A stretch of 64,000 nt of DNA from Bacteroidales bacterium (GCA_022648685.1 JALCMW010000005.1:1-64000); one strand, 5' to 3'; counted from the first letter of the stretch, positions 1 through 8,149 are shown. Notes: generated from the sequence alone by a model not told the origin. A program made the numbers and translations.

Positions 1-122
1 TGTATTTGTTGTGATTTACAAAGGTATGGATGCCTTCCTTTTTCTTGGCTATGATGGACATTTAACTTTACCAAAATATGTACATTTTGCTTTCCCAAAA
101 ATTGTCGATTTAAAGTTACCTA

Positions 123-296
123 TTACAAAGCAATCACACTATATTTTTTTGGCACAGTCATGATTATTCCGTACCGGGAACGGATAGAATCGGTCAACTC
201 CTTGAAATTCTTATCGAAATCATGGCCCGGCCCGATAGAAAATGCATTCGGCAAAAAGCATATTGCCATAAAAATAATCATTGAAATCTTTTTCAT
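123..296 (-). CDS. small secreted protein, probably a truncated remnant
   Basis: This 57-codon ORF is too short for the supplied track. It begins with a convincing signal peptide (MKKISMIIFMAICFLPNAFS), followed by a charged segment (DFDKNFKELTDSIRSRYGI) and an abrupt stop after KYSVIAL. The start of a longer secreted Bacteroidales protein is suggested by the signal peptide plus the TDSIRSRYGI-type helix, so I read it as the 5' remnant of a broken gene. No continuation was recognised in the other frames downstream to the window edge. A short intact exported peptide is the alternative. No promoter of the TTTG/TAnnTTTG type is clear upstream. Confidence 0.4.
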   Translation of the reverse strand: MKKISMIIFMAICFLPNAFSIGPGHDFDKNFKELTDSIRSRYGIIMTVPKKYSVIAL

Positions 297-635
297 AACT
301 GTGTCCTGTTAAAGTCCGGACAAGGCTATTTAAATTATAGATTTTTTACCGGTCGAAATTTTCTTGGCCTCAGTAATTTGTTTGATTTGCAAGGTTCGCA
401 ACCTTGTAAATAAAGTTCCACTCCGAGATAGAGTATTAAGTGTGAAATCCATGTGGTTATTAGTCATTGGAATTAATTTGATAAAATTACAGAATGACAA
501 CGGAATTAGCAACAATATTTAATATCTTTTAAAGTGCTTATTATTCACAAAAAAGACGCAATTATGATATTATCGGATTATAAGACCAGTTCCAGGGTCC
601 GATCCAAAGAGGAGTGGGGTGCGCTCCAAAGGGGG
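297..635. other. AT-rich non-coding spacer, nothing recognised
   Basis: The stretch is AT-rich. The 61-codon minus-strand ORF here has no recognisable domain, no signal peptide and no promoter, and I do not call it. No RNA gene or terminator was seen before the repeat array that begins at 636. Confidence 0.4.
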
Positions 636-877
636 CTGGCCATGGCGTGAAAGGCTTAAGTCATTGTATATCAACGTATTGACCACATGCGATCATGGCC
701 AGGTCGGGGATTTTGGAGGGAGCTGGCCATGAAGTATAAAACTTAAGTTATTAGATATCAACGTATTGACCTCATCCGAGCATGGCCAGGTCGGCTATTT
801 TGATGGGGGGCTGGCCATGGATCAAAAGGGTTAAATAATTCATAATCAATTACTTATCCCTTAGAGAGCATGGCCGC
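636..877. repeat. array of three 67-bp elements with 9-bp terminal inverted repeats
   Basis: Three copies lie in the same orientation at 636-702, 723-789 and 811-877. Each starts with CTGGCCATG and ends with CATGGCCAG (the third copy ends CATGGCCGC), with exactly 49 nt between the arms. The copies are separated by 20 and 21 nt. The interior is also conserved: copies 1 and 2 share CTTAAGTnATT and ATCAACGTATTGACC, and copy 3 is more diverged but aligns without gaps (TTAAATAATT, ATCAATTACTTATCC). This resembles a REP- or MITE-like palindromic element amplified in tandem. The 49-nt unpaired interior is too long for a simple terminator, and the repeats are not CRISPR-like. Confidence 0.8.
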
Positions 878-1109
878 CTCCAGCGTTTTTTCGAGAAAAT
901 GTTCGAGACGAGATTTGTCTGGAAGATGTCCGGCAGGAACAAAGCATTTCTATTGGAAAAAGTATCCAAAAATGGATATGGTATTCCATCTGGGAGAAGA
1001 CAGTCTAACTGTCACCCCTGATCAAAAAGCCACAGTCATTGCATTAAGACCACCACAGGTGTTATATTAGGATACAGTCGTTATATTCGGCTTACATCGT
1101 TACGCAAGA
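878..1109. other. non-coding spacer between repeat arrays
   Basis: No supported gene. The 66-codon plus-strand ORF at 870-1070 begins inside the third 67-bp element and has no recognisable domain, so it is not called. No terminator hairpin for the his operon was found here. Confidence 0.4.
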
Positions 1110-1238
1110 ACGTTATTCGTACCTGACCGTAACATTATTTGTGACTGACAAGATGTTATCCGTACCTGACCGGACTATTACTTGTGACGGACAAGACGTT
1201 ATTCGTACCTGACCGGACTATTACTTGTGCCGGACAAT
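1110..1238. repeat. three 43-bp tandem repeats derived from the 3' end of hisIE
   Basis: Units lie at 1110-1152, 1153-1195 and 1196-1238. All share the core CGTACCTGACCG followed by a TTATTTGTG or TTACTTGTG block. Units 2 and 3 differ at only a few positions; unit 1 is more diverged. Unit 3 contains the last codons and stop codon of hisIE (read on the minus strand as VRHK then TAA). Units 1 and 2 therefore look like downstream duplications of the gene end, each still carrying an HK-stop-like segment. Replication slippage is a plausible origin. Confidence 0.8.
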
Positions 1239-1820
1239 GAGTTCTTTCTCCAGATCGGCGATAGTACAGCCCATGTGCTCATTTAATACAAGCAAATGGT
1301 AGATAAGGTCCCCGGCTTCATAAAGATAACGTTCGCGGCATCCGTCCACGGCTTCCACCACGGTCTCCACAGCTTCCTCACCTACTTTCTGAGCCATCCT
1401 CTTGACACCGGCACTAAAAAGGGATGTCGTATAGGATTTCTCCGGCATCTCCTTGTGACGCCCCTGGATAACCTGCTGCAACTCACGTATGAAGCCCTCC
1501 GAATCGGGAGTATCGAAACATGCCGTAGTACCTCTGTGACAGGTAGGTCCGGCCGGATATGCCTTGATCAAAAGGGTATCCTTGTCGCAATCCGGAAACA
1601 TTTCGGACACGGTAAGAAAATTCCCGCTGGTTTCTCCCTTTGTCCACAGACACTTGCGCTCCCTGCTGTAAAAAGTCACCTTGCCTCCGGCAACGGTTTT
1701 GTCGAAAGCTTCCTCGTTCATATATCCGACCATAAGCACTTTAAGAGTGTCGGCATCCTGGATTACGACGGGAAGAAGTCCGTCGCTATTTTTCGATAAA
1801 TCGAATTCTTTGAAAGTCAT
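1221..1820 (-). CDS. hisIE: bifunctional phosphoribosyl-AMP cyclohydrolase / phosphoribosyl-ATP pyrophosphatase HisIE
   Basis: This is the fused enzyme for steps 2 and 3 of histidine biosynthesis: hydrolysis of PR-ATP to PR-AMP (C-terminal HisE) and ring opening of PR-AMP (N-terminal HisI). The HisI half (about residues 1-110) shows the conserved VGYMNEEAF block, the metal-binding FPDCDKDTLL region and TCHRGTTACF. The HisE half (about 115-199) has GVKRMAQKVGEEAVETVVEA and EAGDLIYHLLVL. At 199 aa it is the usual length. It is the last gene of the his operon, 30 bp behind hisF. Its last codons form part of a 43-bp tandem repeat, so the extreme C terminus may be variable between strains. Confidence 0.96.
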   Translation of the reverse strand: MTFKEFDLSKNSDGLLPVVIQDADTLKVLMVGYMNEEAFDKTVAGGKVTFYSRERKCLWTKGETSGNFLTVSEMFPDCDKDTLLIKAYPAGPTCHRGTTACFDTPDSEGFIRELQQVIQGRHKEMPEKSYTTSLFSAGVKRMAQKVGEEAVETVVEAVDGCRERYLYEAGDLIYHLLVLNEHMGCTIADLEKELIVRHK

Positions 1821-1850
1821 AATATTATATTTTTTAAATAAATAATCGCT

Positions 1851-2615
1851 TTAAATCTTGTTCACGGCCATCGGAATCCCCATAGCCGTCAATTGTCTTT
1901 TCAAATCCCCTATTTCTATTTCACCGTAATGGAATATGCTGGCTGCAAGTGCCGCATCGGCCTTGCCTTCAGTCAGAACATCCGCAATATCCTTAACACA
2001 GCCCGCGCCACCGGAAGCTATTATCGGAATCGAAAGGGAATCCGCCAGACGTGCGAAGGTCTCGCATGGATAGCCCTTTTTGGTTCCGTCATGGTCCATG
2101 GAAGTAAAAAGTATCTCACCTGCACCTCTGGACTGTGCCTCGGCCGCCCACGAAAAAAGCTCTTTATCGGTAAGAACCCGCCCTCCTTTTGTCGTCACTG
2201 TCCATCTTCCGTCTATCATCTTGGCATCGATTGCCACAACAACAAACTGGCTGCCGTATTTTGCCGCAATCTCATCGATAAGTCCCGGATTGTATACAGC
2301 CGCGCTGTTTATCGAAATCTTATCTGCACCGGCTTCGAGAAGACGTGCAGCATCTTCCATGGAAGAAATCCCGCCGCCTACGGTAAAAGGGATATTGATC
2401 TCTTTGGAAATCCTTTCCACAAGGGACGTAAACGTATGACGCCCCTCATACGTCGCGCTTATATCAAGATAGACAAGTTCATCGGCACCGGACATGGCAT
2501 AAAAACGCCCCAGTTCGACCGCATCCCCGACATCCTGCAATCCTACGAAATGCACGCCTTTGACGGTACGTCCGTCCTTGACATCAAGACAAGGTATTAT
2601 TCTTTTCGCCACCAT
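1851..2615 (-). CDS. hisF: imidazole glycerol phosphate synthase subunit HisF
   Basis: HisF is the cyclase subunit that uses ammonia delivered by HisH to convert PRFAR into IGP and AICAR. The 254-aa TIM barrel opens with [20 protein letters not shown], which contains the catalytic Asp near residue 11. The second catalytic region VVVAIDAK lies near residue 127, and the phosphate-binding loops [12 protein letters not shown] and [11 protein letters not shown] are intact. Its start overlaps the end of hisA by 19 bp, so the two are translationally close. Confidence 0.97.
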   Translation of the reverse strand: MVAKRIIPCLDVKDGRTVKGVHFVGLQDVGDAVELGRFYAMSGADELVYLDISATYEGRHTFTSLVERISKEINIPFTVGGGISSMEDAARLLEAGADKISINSAAVYNPGLIDEIAAKYGSQFVVVAIDAKMIDGRWTVTTKGGRVLTDKELFSWAAEAQSRGAGEILFTSMDHDGTKKGYPCETFARLADSLSIPIIASGGAGCVKDIADVLTEGKADAALAASIFHYGEIEIGDLKRQLTAMGIPMAVNKI

Positions 2616-3325
2616 TTTTTCAATTCCTCCGTTTTTATGCGGCCTTCGTACAAAGCCTTTCCTATAATAATCCTTCTAAGACCTTTAGCATCTGCATTTT
2701 CAACATCCTTTACCGAAGAAACGCCTCCGCTGACGGTAAACGATATCCCGGGATATTTATCCTGAAGCCTTGAATATAAATCTAGCGCCGGCCCGGCAAG
2801 CATACCGTCTTTGGATATGTCAGTACAAATTACCTGGGACAATCCCGCACCGGCAAACATATCTATCAGGCCATCAACTCCAAGCGATGCCAAACGGCTC
2901 CAGCCATGAATGGAAACAAATCCGTCACGAATATCGGCTCCGAGCACAATCCTGTCCGGGCCGAAAGATGAAAGCCAGGACGAAAATAGACCCGGGTTCT
3001 CGACTGCAACGCTCCCGCAGACAATTCTGGAAGCTCCGGCATCGAAAACTTTTTTCAAAGAAGCCTCGCTTTTGACACCGCCTCCCCATTCCACAGACAA
3101 ACCTGTTTTGCCCGAAATTACTTTCAAAACATCGAGATTGACAGGCTCCGAAGCTTTCGCCCCGTCCAGATCGACCAGATGAAGCCAACCGGCTCCTGAC
3201 GTTTCATATTTCATTGCAGCTTCCAACGGTGAATCACCGTAAACCGTCTTTTGGCCGTAATCCCCTTGTGTAAGCCGGACACAATTTCCGTCAATAATAT
3301 CTATTGCAGGAATAACTTCTATCAT
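2597..3325 (-). CDS. hisA: ProFAR isomerase HisA
   Basis: HisA is 1-(5-phosphoribosyl)-5-[(5-phosphoribosylamino)methylideneamino]imidazole-4-carboxamide isomerase, a TIM-barrel enzyme homologous to HisF. The 242-aa protein shows [22 protein letters not shown] at the N terminus with the catalytic Asp near residue 8, a second catalytic Asp region at [12 protein letters not shown], and phosphate loops [10 protein letters not shown] and [12 protein letters not shown]. It overlaps hisH by 4 bp upstream and hisF by 19 bp downstream. Confidence 0.96.
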   Translation of the reverse strand: MIEVIPAIDIIDGNCVRLTQGDYGQKTVYGDSPLEAAMKYETSGAGWLHLVDLDGAKASEPVNLDVLKVISGKTGLSVEWGGGVKSEASLKKVFDAGASRIVCGSVAVENPGLFSSWLSSFGPDRIVLGADIRDGFVSIHGWSRLASLGVDGLIDMFAGAGLSQVICTDISKDGMLAGPALDLYSRLQDKYPGISFTVSGGVSSVKDVENADAKGLRRIIIGKALYEGRIKTEELKKWWRKE

Positions 3326-3912
3326 AATGCAATAAAATTTTTCAATATCAAGGCACCTGCATCCCCGCTTTTCTCGGGATGGAACTGAACCCCGTAAAAA
3401 TTCCCTTTATGCAAAGCGGCGCTGAAAAGGATCCCGTTGTCGCTTACGGCGATGGTTCCGTCGCATAAAGAAGCGGCATAGGAATGCACGAAATACATAT
3501 AACTACCTTCCTTTACACCATCTAACAATGGCGATTTCAAAGACGTAATCCTGTTCCATCCCATGTGGGGCACTTTGATTCCTTTTTTCTTGTCCGGTAC
3601 CATACGGACAACATCGGTATCGAATATGGAAAGACAAGGAGTGTTGCCTTCATCGCTACGGCGGCACATAAGCTGGAGTCCCAGGCAGATCCCGAGAACC
3701 GGCTGCGTCAAAGTAGGTATAACGGAATCCAATCCCCTTTCCCTGAGTTTCAGCATTGCTGAAGACGCTTCCCCGACTCCCGGCATAAGGACTTTGTCAG
3801 CTTTTCTTATGACAAAAGGATCAGCGGTCAATTCGAAATCCACTCCCAGACGCCCCAGGGCATTGCAGACCGAACGCAAATTCCCGGTATCGTAATCTAT
3901 TACTGCTACCAT
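3322..3912 (-). CDS. hisH: imidazole glycerol phosphate synthase glutaminase subunit HisH
   Basis: This class I glutamine amidotransferase hydrolyses glutamine and channels ammonia to HisF. The nucleophile Cys lies in PVLGICLGLQLM (about residue 77), and the catalytic His/Glu are in GVQFHPEKSG near the C terminus. At 196 aa it has the usual length. Its first codons overlap the end of the fused hisCB gene by 7 bp. Confidence 0.96.
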   Translation of the reverse strand: MVAVIDYDTGNLRSVCNALGRLGVDFELTADPFVIRKADKVLMPGVGEASSAMLKLRERGLDSVIPTLTQPVLGICLGLQLMCRRSDEGNTPCLSIFDTDVVRMVPDKKKGIKVPHMGWNRITSLKSPLLDGVKEGSYMYFVHSYAASLCDGTIAVSDNGILFSAALHKGNFYGVQFHPEKSGDAGALILKNFIAL

Positions 3913-5555
3913 AACATTCCTTTGCTTGAAGGTATCTCGTCACTGAACTTATTCTTGTGCACGGCCTGACGAAGAGCACGGGCAAAAGCTTTGAATACGG
4001 ATTCCGCCAAATGGTGATTGTTCTCCCCTTTGGCTACTATATGCAGATTGCAGTGCATTGCTTCGGAAAGGGATTTGAAGAAATGCCTGAACATCTCAGT
4101 AGGCACATCCCCTACCATTTCCCTTGTAAAAGGGACATCCCATTCGAAATCGATACGGCCCCCCAGATCAATAAGTACCATAGCGCGGCAATCATCCATA
4201 GGAAGAGCGAATCCATATCTTTCTATCCCCCTTTTGTTACCTAGAGCCTTGTACAAAGCCTCTCCCAGAGTAATGGCTACATCTTCCATTGTATGGTGTT
4301 CATCCACCTGAAGATCACCTTCGGCTGCGATCCGCAGGGAAATTCCGGAATGATGGGCAATCTGGTCGAGCATATGATCGAAGAAGTGCAATCCTGTATT
4401 GATGGAAGAAACACCGTTGCCTTCCAGATCGACGGCAACCGTAATTTTGGTTTCTTTCGTATTCCTTACAACGGTAGCCATGCGAACAGATTCCGATACC
4501 ACGGCAGGTTTCTCCGCAACGTCATCTCCGCAATATGCTGACACGGAATCCACAAGGCAATCGTTTTCTTCGGGAGTCCCCACCGTAATTCTCAGACAGC
4601 CTTCGCAGCCCGGTATGGAAGAACGGTCACGGACAATCATCTTCTTATCGGACAGAACTTTATATAATCCCTTCGGATCATCGACCTTGACAAGAAGGAA
4701 ATTCGCATCGCTGGGATATACTTCCCGCACACAGGATATTTTGCCCAATCTCCCTGCGAGGATTTCCCTGTCATGTTTAAGCTCCGACACTTCCTTGGTT
4801 ATATCCCGGCCGAGCAAACCGAAGGCCGCCCTCATTCCGGCAATATTGATGTTATACGGATATTTGACAGAAGAAAATACACTGATAAGATCCTTTGAAG
4901 CATACGCCAGACCGAGCCTGAGACCGGCCATTCCCCAAGCCTTGGAAAGGGTTTGCAGAATTATGAGATTGGGATGGGACTCCAATTCGTCCAAAAGACT
5001 TTGCTGCGAAGAAAAATCGATATAAGCTTCATCAACTACCACCATCCCGTCGAAATGCTCCACCAGATACAGTATCTTCTCTTTCGGAAAAGCATTTCCG
5101 GTAGGATTATTGGGAGAACAAAGTAACATGAGCTTGGTATTGCCGTCTGCCGCGGAAAGCAACCCATCCACCGGAAGGGAAAAACCTTCCTCCAACTGAA
5201 CTTCACGGAACGAAATGTCATTTACGGCGGCCGCCACTTTGTACATTCCGTAAGAAGGAGCTATGGCGACGGCATTATCAATCCTCGGTTCGCAAAATAT
5301 ACGATAGCACAAATCAATTGCTTCATCGCTTCCGTTGCCGATAAATATATTTTCCGAAGGAATTCCCTTTATTCCGGAAATAATTCCTTTCAACCTGATC
5401 TGCAGAGGATCCGGGTAGCGGTTGTATCCGTTATCGTAAGGGTTCTCGTTGGCATCAAGGAATATGCCTTCAGTGCCCTTATACTCGCTTCTGGCACTGG
5501 AATAAGGAGTCAGTTCCCTGATATTTTTCCTGATATAAGCCGAATAATCTTTCAT
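3906..5555 (-). CDS. hisCB: fused histidinol-phosphate aminotransferase / imidazoleglycerol-phosphate dehydratase (HisC-HisB)
   Basis: One uninterrupted 549-codon frame encodes two enzymes. Residues about 1-345 are HisC, a fold-type I PLP aminotransferase: FLDANENPYDNGYNRYPDP, CSPNNPTGN, VVVDEAYIDF, and the PLP lysine K205 in TLSKAWGMAGLRLG. A short linker (GDDVAEKPAVVSES) leads to HisB dehydratase at about 356-549, with TGLHFFDHML, DEHHTMEDVAITLGEAL, NNHHLAESVFKAFARAL and the terminal SSKGML. The more usual arrangement in this group, as I recall it, is dehydratase fused to histidinol-phosphate phosphatase. That phosphatase domain is absent here and no substitute lies in the window. The fusion joins steps 6 and 7 (IGP to imidazole-acetol phosphate to histidinol phosphate), which are consecutive. 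A sequencing fusion is unlikely because both halves and the linker read cleanly. Confidence 0.95.
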   Translation of the reverse strand: MKDYSAYIRKNIRELTPYSSARSEYKGTEGIFLDANENPYDNGYNRYPDPLQIRLKGIISGIKGIPSENIFIGNGSDEAIDLCYRIFCEPRIDNAVAIAPSYGMYKVAAAVNDISFREVQLEEGFSLPVDGLLSAADGNTKLMLLCSPNNPTGNAFPKEKILYLVEHFDGMVVVDEAYIDFSSQQSLLDELESHPNLIILQTLSKAWGMAGLRLGLAYASKDLISVFSSVKYPYNINIAGMRAAFGLLGRDITKEVSELKHDREILAGRLGKISCVREVYPSDANFLLVKVDDPKGLYKVLSDKKMIVRDRSSIPGCEGCLRITVGTPEENDCLVDSVSAYCGDDVAEKPAVVSESVRMATVVRNTKETKITVAVDLEGNGVSSINTGLHFFDHMLDQIAHHSGISLRIAAEGDLQVDEHHTMEDVAITLGEALYKALGNKRGIERYGFALPMDDCRAMVLIDLGGRIDFEWDVPFTREMVGDVPTEMFRHFFKSLSEAMHCNLHIVAKGENNHHLAESVFKAFARALRQAVHKNKFSDEIPSSKGMLW

Positions 5556-5623
5556 ATCTATATTATAAATATAATTGTCATGGTTACTTTATATGTCGTC
5601 ATCATATTTGATATAATGCCATC

Positions 5624-6925
5624 TCATTTGCGACCGGCATTGGCATCCGCAGCCCCGATTCTTATTTTTACGGCATTGGCATGTGCCTGAAGCCCTTCCG
5701 CTTCGGCCATAGCCGTTATCGTACCGCTCAGATTTTCAAGTCCGGTTCTCGATAGCTGCTGATAAGTGATTTTCCTTATGAAACTGTCCAGATTCACACC
5801 TCCTGAAGCAACAGCCGTTCCCGAAGTAGGAAGGGTATGATTAGTACCCGATGCATAATCGCCGGCACTTTCGGGAGAATAACTTCCCAGAAATATGCTG
5901 CCCGCCGCCGTTATCCTGTCAGCAACCTTCCATGGATCGTCAACAGATATGATCAGATGTTCCGGAGCATACATATTCGCCAGCGCTATCCTGTCATCTT
6001 CTTTGTCCATGACAACAATATGGCTGGATTCCAATGCTTTGGCAGCTATCTCTTTGCGTGGAAGGGCAGCAAGTTGCCTTTCAGTCTCCCGCGTTACCTT
6101 CTCCGCAAAACTTCCGCTTCCGCAGATCAGGAACACCTGGGAATCCGGACCGTGCTCTGCCTGTGACAGAAGATCAGAAGCCACAAAAGAAGGATCGGCA
6201 TTGTCGTCGGCAATAACCATCACTTCCGATGGTCCGGCCAGCATATCTATTGCAACACGATCATTGGACACGATCCGTTTCGCCTTTGCAACATAACGGT
6301 TGCCCGGACCGAATATCTTGTCCACCTTGCCGATAGTTTCGGTACCGTAAGCCATGGCCGCAATTGCTTGGGAGCCTCCGACTTTATAGACATGATCCAC
6401 CCCGCATTCCCGTGCTGCAAAAAGAACTTCAGGAGCAACCGCTCCGTTTTTGCCTGTAGGTGTGCAGATTATAACTTCCCTGCAGCCGGCTATACGTGCC
6501 GGTATCGCAAGCATCAGCACGGTGGAAAACAAAGGAGCCGTACCTCCGGGGATATATAAACCTACACGATCGATAGGGACAGCTTTCTGCCAGCATTTCA
6601 CACCGGGAGATGTTTCCACTTCAATGCCGTCGAATTTCTGGGCTTCATGGAACGCCGTTATATTGCGAATCGCCGTTTTAATAGCATCCCTGACGGCCAG
6701 TTTCACATTCTTGCAAGCCTGTTCATATTCTCCGGACGAAACTTCAAGGTCATCCAGGTCCACTTTGTCTATTTCTTTCGCCAGTCTTTTCAAGGCTGCG
6801 TCCTTGCCGGTTCTCACTTGGGAGATTATATCACGGACACGGGCTTCAATTGCGGAATCATCGAAATCCGGACGTTCCGTCAGCCTTTCCCATTCTTCTT
6901 CCGTCGGGTTATTGACGATATTCAT
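5624..6925 (-). CDS. hisD: histidinol dehydrogenase HisD
   Basis: HisD is the zinc- and NAD-dependent four-electron dehydrogenase that oxidises histidinol to histidine. The 433-aa protein has the family hallmarks GLYIPGGTAPLFSTVLM, KIFGPGNRYVAKAKRIV, AIDMLAGPSEVMVIAD, DLLSQAEHGPDSQ and the late block NHTLPTSGTA. It is second in the operon, 42 bp after hisG, with a 68-bp gap to hisCB that holds no obvious terminator. Confidence 0.97.
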   Translation of the reverse strand: MNIVNNPTEEEWERLTERPDFDDSAIEARVRDIISQVRTGKDAALKRLAKEIDKVDLDDLEVSSGEYEQACKNVKLAVRDAIKTAIRNITAFHEAQKFDGIEVETSPGVKCWQKAVPIDRVGLYIPGGTAPLFSTVLMLAIPARIAGCREVIICTPTGKNGAVAPEVLFAARECGVDHVYKVGGSQAIAAMAYGTETIGKVDKIFGPGNRYVAKAKRIVSNDRVAIDMLAGPSEVMVIADDNADPSFVASDLLSQAEHGPDSQVFLICGSGSFAEKVTRETERQLAALPRKEIAAKALESSHIVVMDKEDDRIALANMYAPEHLIISVDDPWKVADRITAAGSIFLGSYSPESAGDYASGTNHTLPTSGTAVASGGVNLDSFIRKITYQQLSRTGLENLSGTITAMAEAEGLQAHANAVKIRIGAADANAGRK

Positions 6926-6967
6926 TTTTTTACATATATATATTAATACACTACTACCAAATATGCC

Positions 6968-7819
6968 TTACGCAACGATTTTTTCCACATTGAGGATAAG
7001 TATGCCCTCCGCTCCTATTTCCTTGAGCTTGTCTATCTTGTCCCACAATTCATTTTCATTGACGACTGAATGCATGGAACACCATCCCTTCTGGGCCAAA
7101 GGCATTATGGTAGGACTTCTGAGTGCAGGCAATATGCCTATGGCTTCGTCCACGGCACTGTCCGGCAGATTCATCAGGATATATTTCTTGCCTCTTCCCA
7201 TCTGTACCGATTCGAAACGGAACAGCAATTTCTCCACCAATGCTTTTTTATCGGCGGAAAGTCCACGGTTTCCGATAAGCACGGCTTCCGAATAAAGGAC
7301 TTTTTCAACTTCCTTGAGTCCGTTTGAAACAAGAGTGCTTCCGGAAGAAACGATATCGAATATAGCATCGGCCAGACCGGCGGCCGGAGCTATCTCCACG
7401 GAACCGGCTATTGTATGTATTTCTCCATTAATACCTTTCTCTTTAAAAAACTCCTTTAGTATATTAGGATATGAAGTAGCTATCCTTTTGCCGTTGAAAT
7501 AAGAGAGTGAATTGTAGTCTACGTTTTTGGGAACGGCAAGAGAGATCCTGCAAGCTCCGAAAGAAAGTTTTTTCAATATTTCAACGTCGAAACCACGCTC
7601 TTTCACTTCGTTGTAACCGACGATGCCGATATCTGCCGCCCCCATGGCCACTGTCTGTGGAATGTCGTCGTCCCTCAGGAAAAGGACTTCTATGGGAAAA
7701 TCCGCCGATTTGGCCAGGAATTTCCTTTTGTCCTCATTAACGGTTATCCCCGCCTCCTTGAGCAATTCAACACTCTCTTCATTTAATCTTCCTTTTGTCT
7801 GGATTGCGATTCGTAACAT
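6968..7819 (-). CDS. hisG: ATP phosphoribosyltransferase HisG, long form
   Basis: HisG catalyses the first, committed step of histidine synthesis (ATP + PRPP). The 283-aa length and C-terminal ACT-like regulatory domain (about 210-283, containing LRSPTIMPLAQKGWCSMHSVV) mark the long form, which does not need HisZ and is normally feedback-inhibited by histidine. The catalytic part shows LRIAIQTKGRLNEES, LFLRDDDIPQTVAMGAADIGIVG and the PRPP loop region DIVSSGSTLVSNGL. It is the first structural gene after the leader peptide and attenuator. Confidence 0.97.
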   Translation of the reverse strand: MLRIAIQTKGRLNEESVELLKEAGITVNEDKRKFLAKSADFPIEVLFLRDDDIPQTVAMGAADIGIVGYNEVKERGFDVEILKKLSFGACRISLAVPKNVDYNSLSYFNGKRIATSYPNILKEFFKEKGINGEIHTIAGSVEIAPAAGLADAIFDIVSSGSTLVSNGLKEVEKVLYSEAVLIGNRGLSADKKALVEKLLFRFESVQMGRGKKYILMNLPDSAVDEAIGILPALRSPTIMPLAQKGWCSMHSVVNENELWDKIDKLKEIGAEGILILNVEKIVA

Positions 7820-7898
7820 ATTATTATCTGATTTTTAAAATTTATCTTTTCCCGGCTATGGCAGCGCCTTTCCTGCCTTTCCAATCACTCCGGGGCAT

Positions 7899-7930
7899 AA
7901 AAAAAGGCTCGCCCTGACGTAGGGGAAGCC
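7899..7930 (-). terminator. his attenuator: intrinsic terminator with competing antiterminator
   Basis: Read on the minus strand, a 10-bp stem (GGCTTCCCCT / AGGGCGAGCC with one C-C mismatch and one G-U) closes a 5-nt loop ACGTC and is followed by seven Ts. It lies between the leader peptide and hisG. A competing pairing exists: TGAAGTAGGG immediately after the leader stop (plus coordinates 7959-7968) is complementary at 9 of 10 positions to CCCTACGTCA (7915-7924), which contains the terminator's 5' arm end and loop. A ribosome stalled on the His codons would leave the first segment free and favour antitermination. Confidence 0.85.
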
Positions 7931-7968
7931 TATATATCGTAACACACACGAGCAGCCGCCCTACTTCA

Positions 7969-8016
7969 TTATGAATCGGGATGATGATGGTGCTCTATGT
8001 TGAAACTGCAAGTCAT
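7969..8016 (-). CDS. histidine-rich leader peptide of the his operon (HisL-like)
   Basis: The 15-residue ORF reads MTCSFNIEHHHHPDS, with four consecutive His codons (CAC CAT CAT CAT) before Pro-Asp-Ser and tandem stops TAA TGA. The HHHHPD core resembles the enterobacterial HisL leader. It begins about a dozen nucleotides downstream of the predicted transcription start and ends about 40 nt before the terminator stem, the right geometry for ribosome-mediated attenuation. It is too short for the ORF track. Confidence 0.85.
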   Translation of the reverse strand: MTCSFNIEHHHHPDS

Positions 8017-8035
8017 TTGCTATAAAATTCGCTTT

Positions 8036-8065
8036 CAAAGGTAGACATTTTTTTGATAAAACAAG
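8036..8065 (-). promoter_or_regulatory. his operon promoter (Bacteroidales type)
   Basis: On the minus strand a -7 element TACCTTTG (8036-8043) matches TAnnTTTG, preceded after 18 nt by CTTG, one mismatch from the TTTG -33 element. The inferred start near 8029-8032 lies just upstream of the leader peptide ATG. Confidence 0.65.
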
Positions 8066-8086
8066 TATTTTACCTTAAGTTTTGTT

Positions 8087-8094
8087 TAAATTTG
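8087..8094 (+). promoter_or_regulatory. -7 element of the proCBA promoter
   Basis: TAAATTTG matches TAnnTTTG and lies 55 nt upstream of the chosen proC ATG. No good TTTG element was found at the usual distance, so the assignment is weaker. It is divergent from the his promoter. Confidence 0.4.
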
Positions 8095-8149
8095 CTTGGG
8101 ATATGGAAAAATGAGCATATATAGTGGTGTATTATCAATCGAAAGCAAT

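Noticed and set aside
330-515. 61-aa minus-strand ORF
   Set aside because: AT-rich, no recognisable domain, signal peptide or promoter, and adjacent to the truncated gene remnant; likely random.
636-877. CRISPR array
   Set aside because: Only three units, unequal divergence across the whole unit including the interior, no short-repeat/unique-spacer pattern and no cas genes nearby.
870-1070. 66-aa plus-strand ORF
   Set aside because: It begins inside a 67-bp repeat element and has no recognised domain.
1893-2765. 290-aa plus-strand ORF antisense to hisF/hisA
   Set aside because: It is the shadow of two certain genes; the composition (many His, Tyr, Ser, Arg) is typical of a reverse-frame artefact.
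8096-8149. Upstream TTG start for proC given in the ORF track
   Set aside because: It would add a non-conserved tail before the Rossmann motif, whereas the ATG at 8150 gives a standard-length protein.
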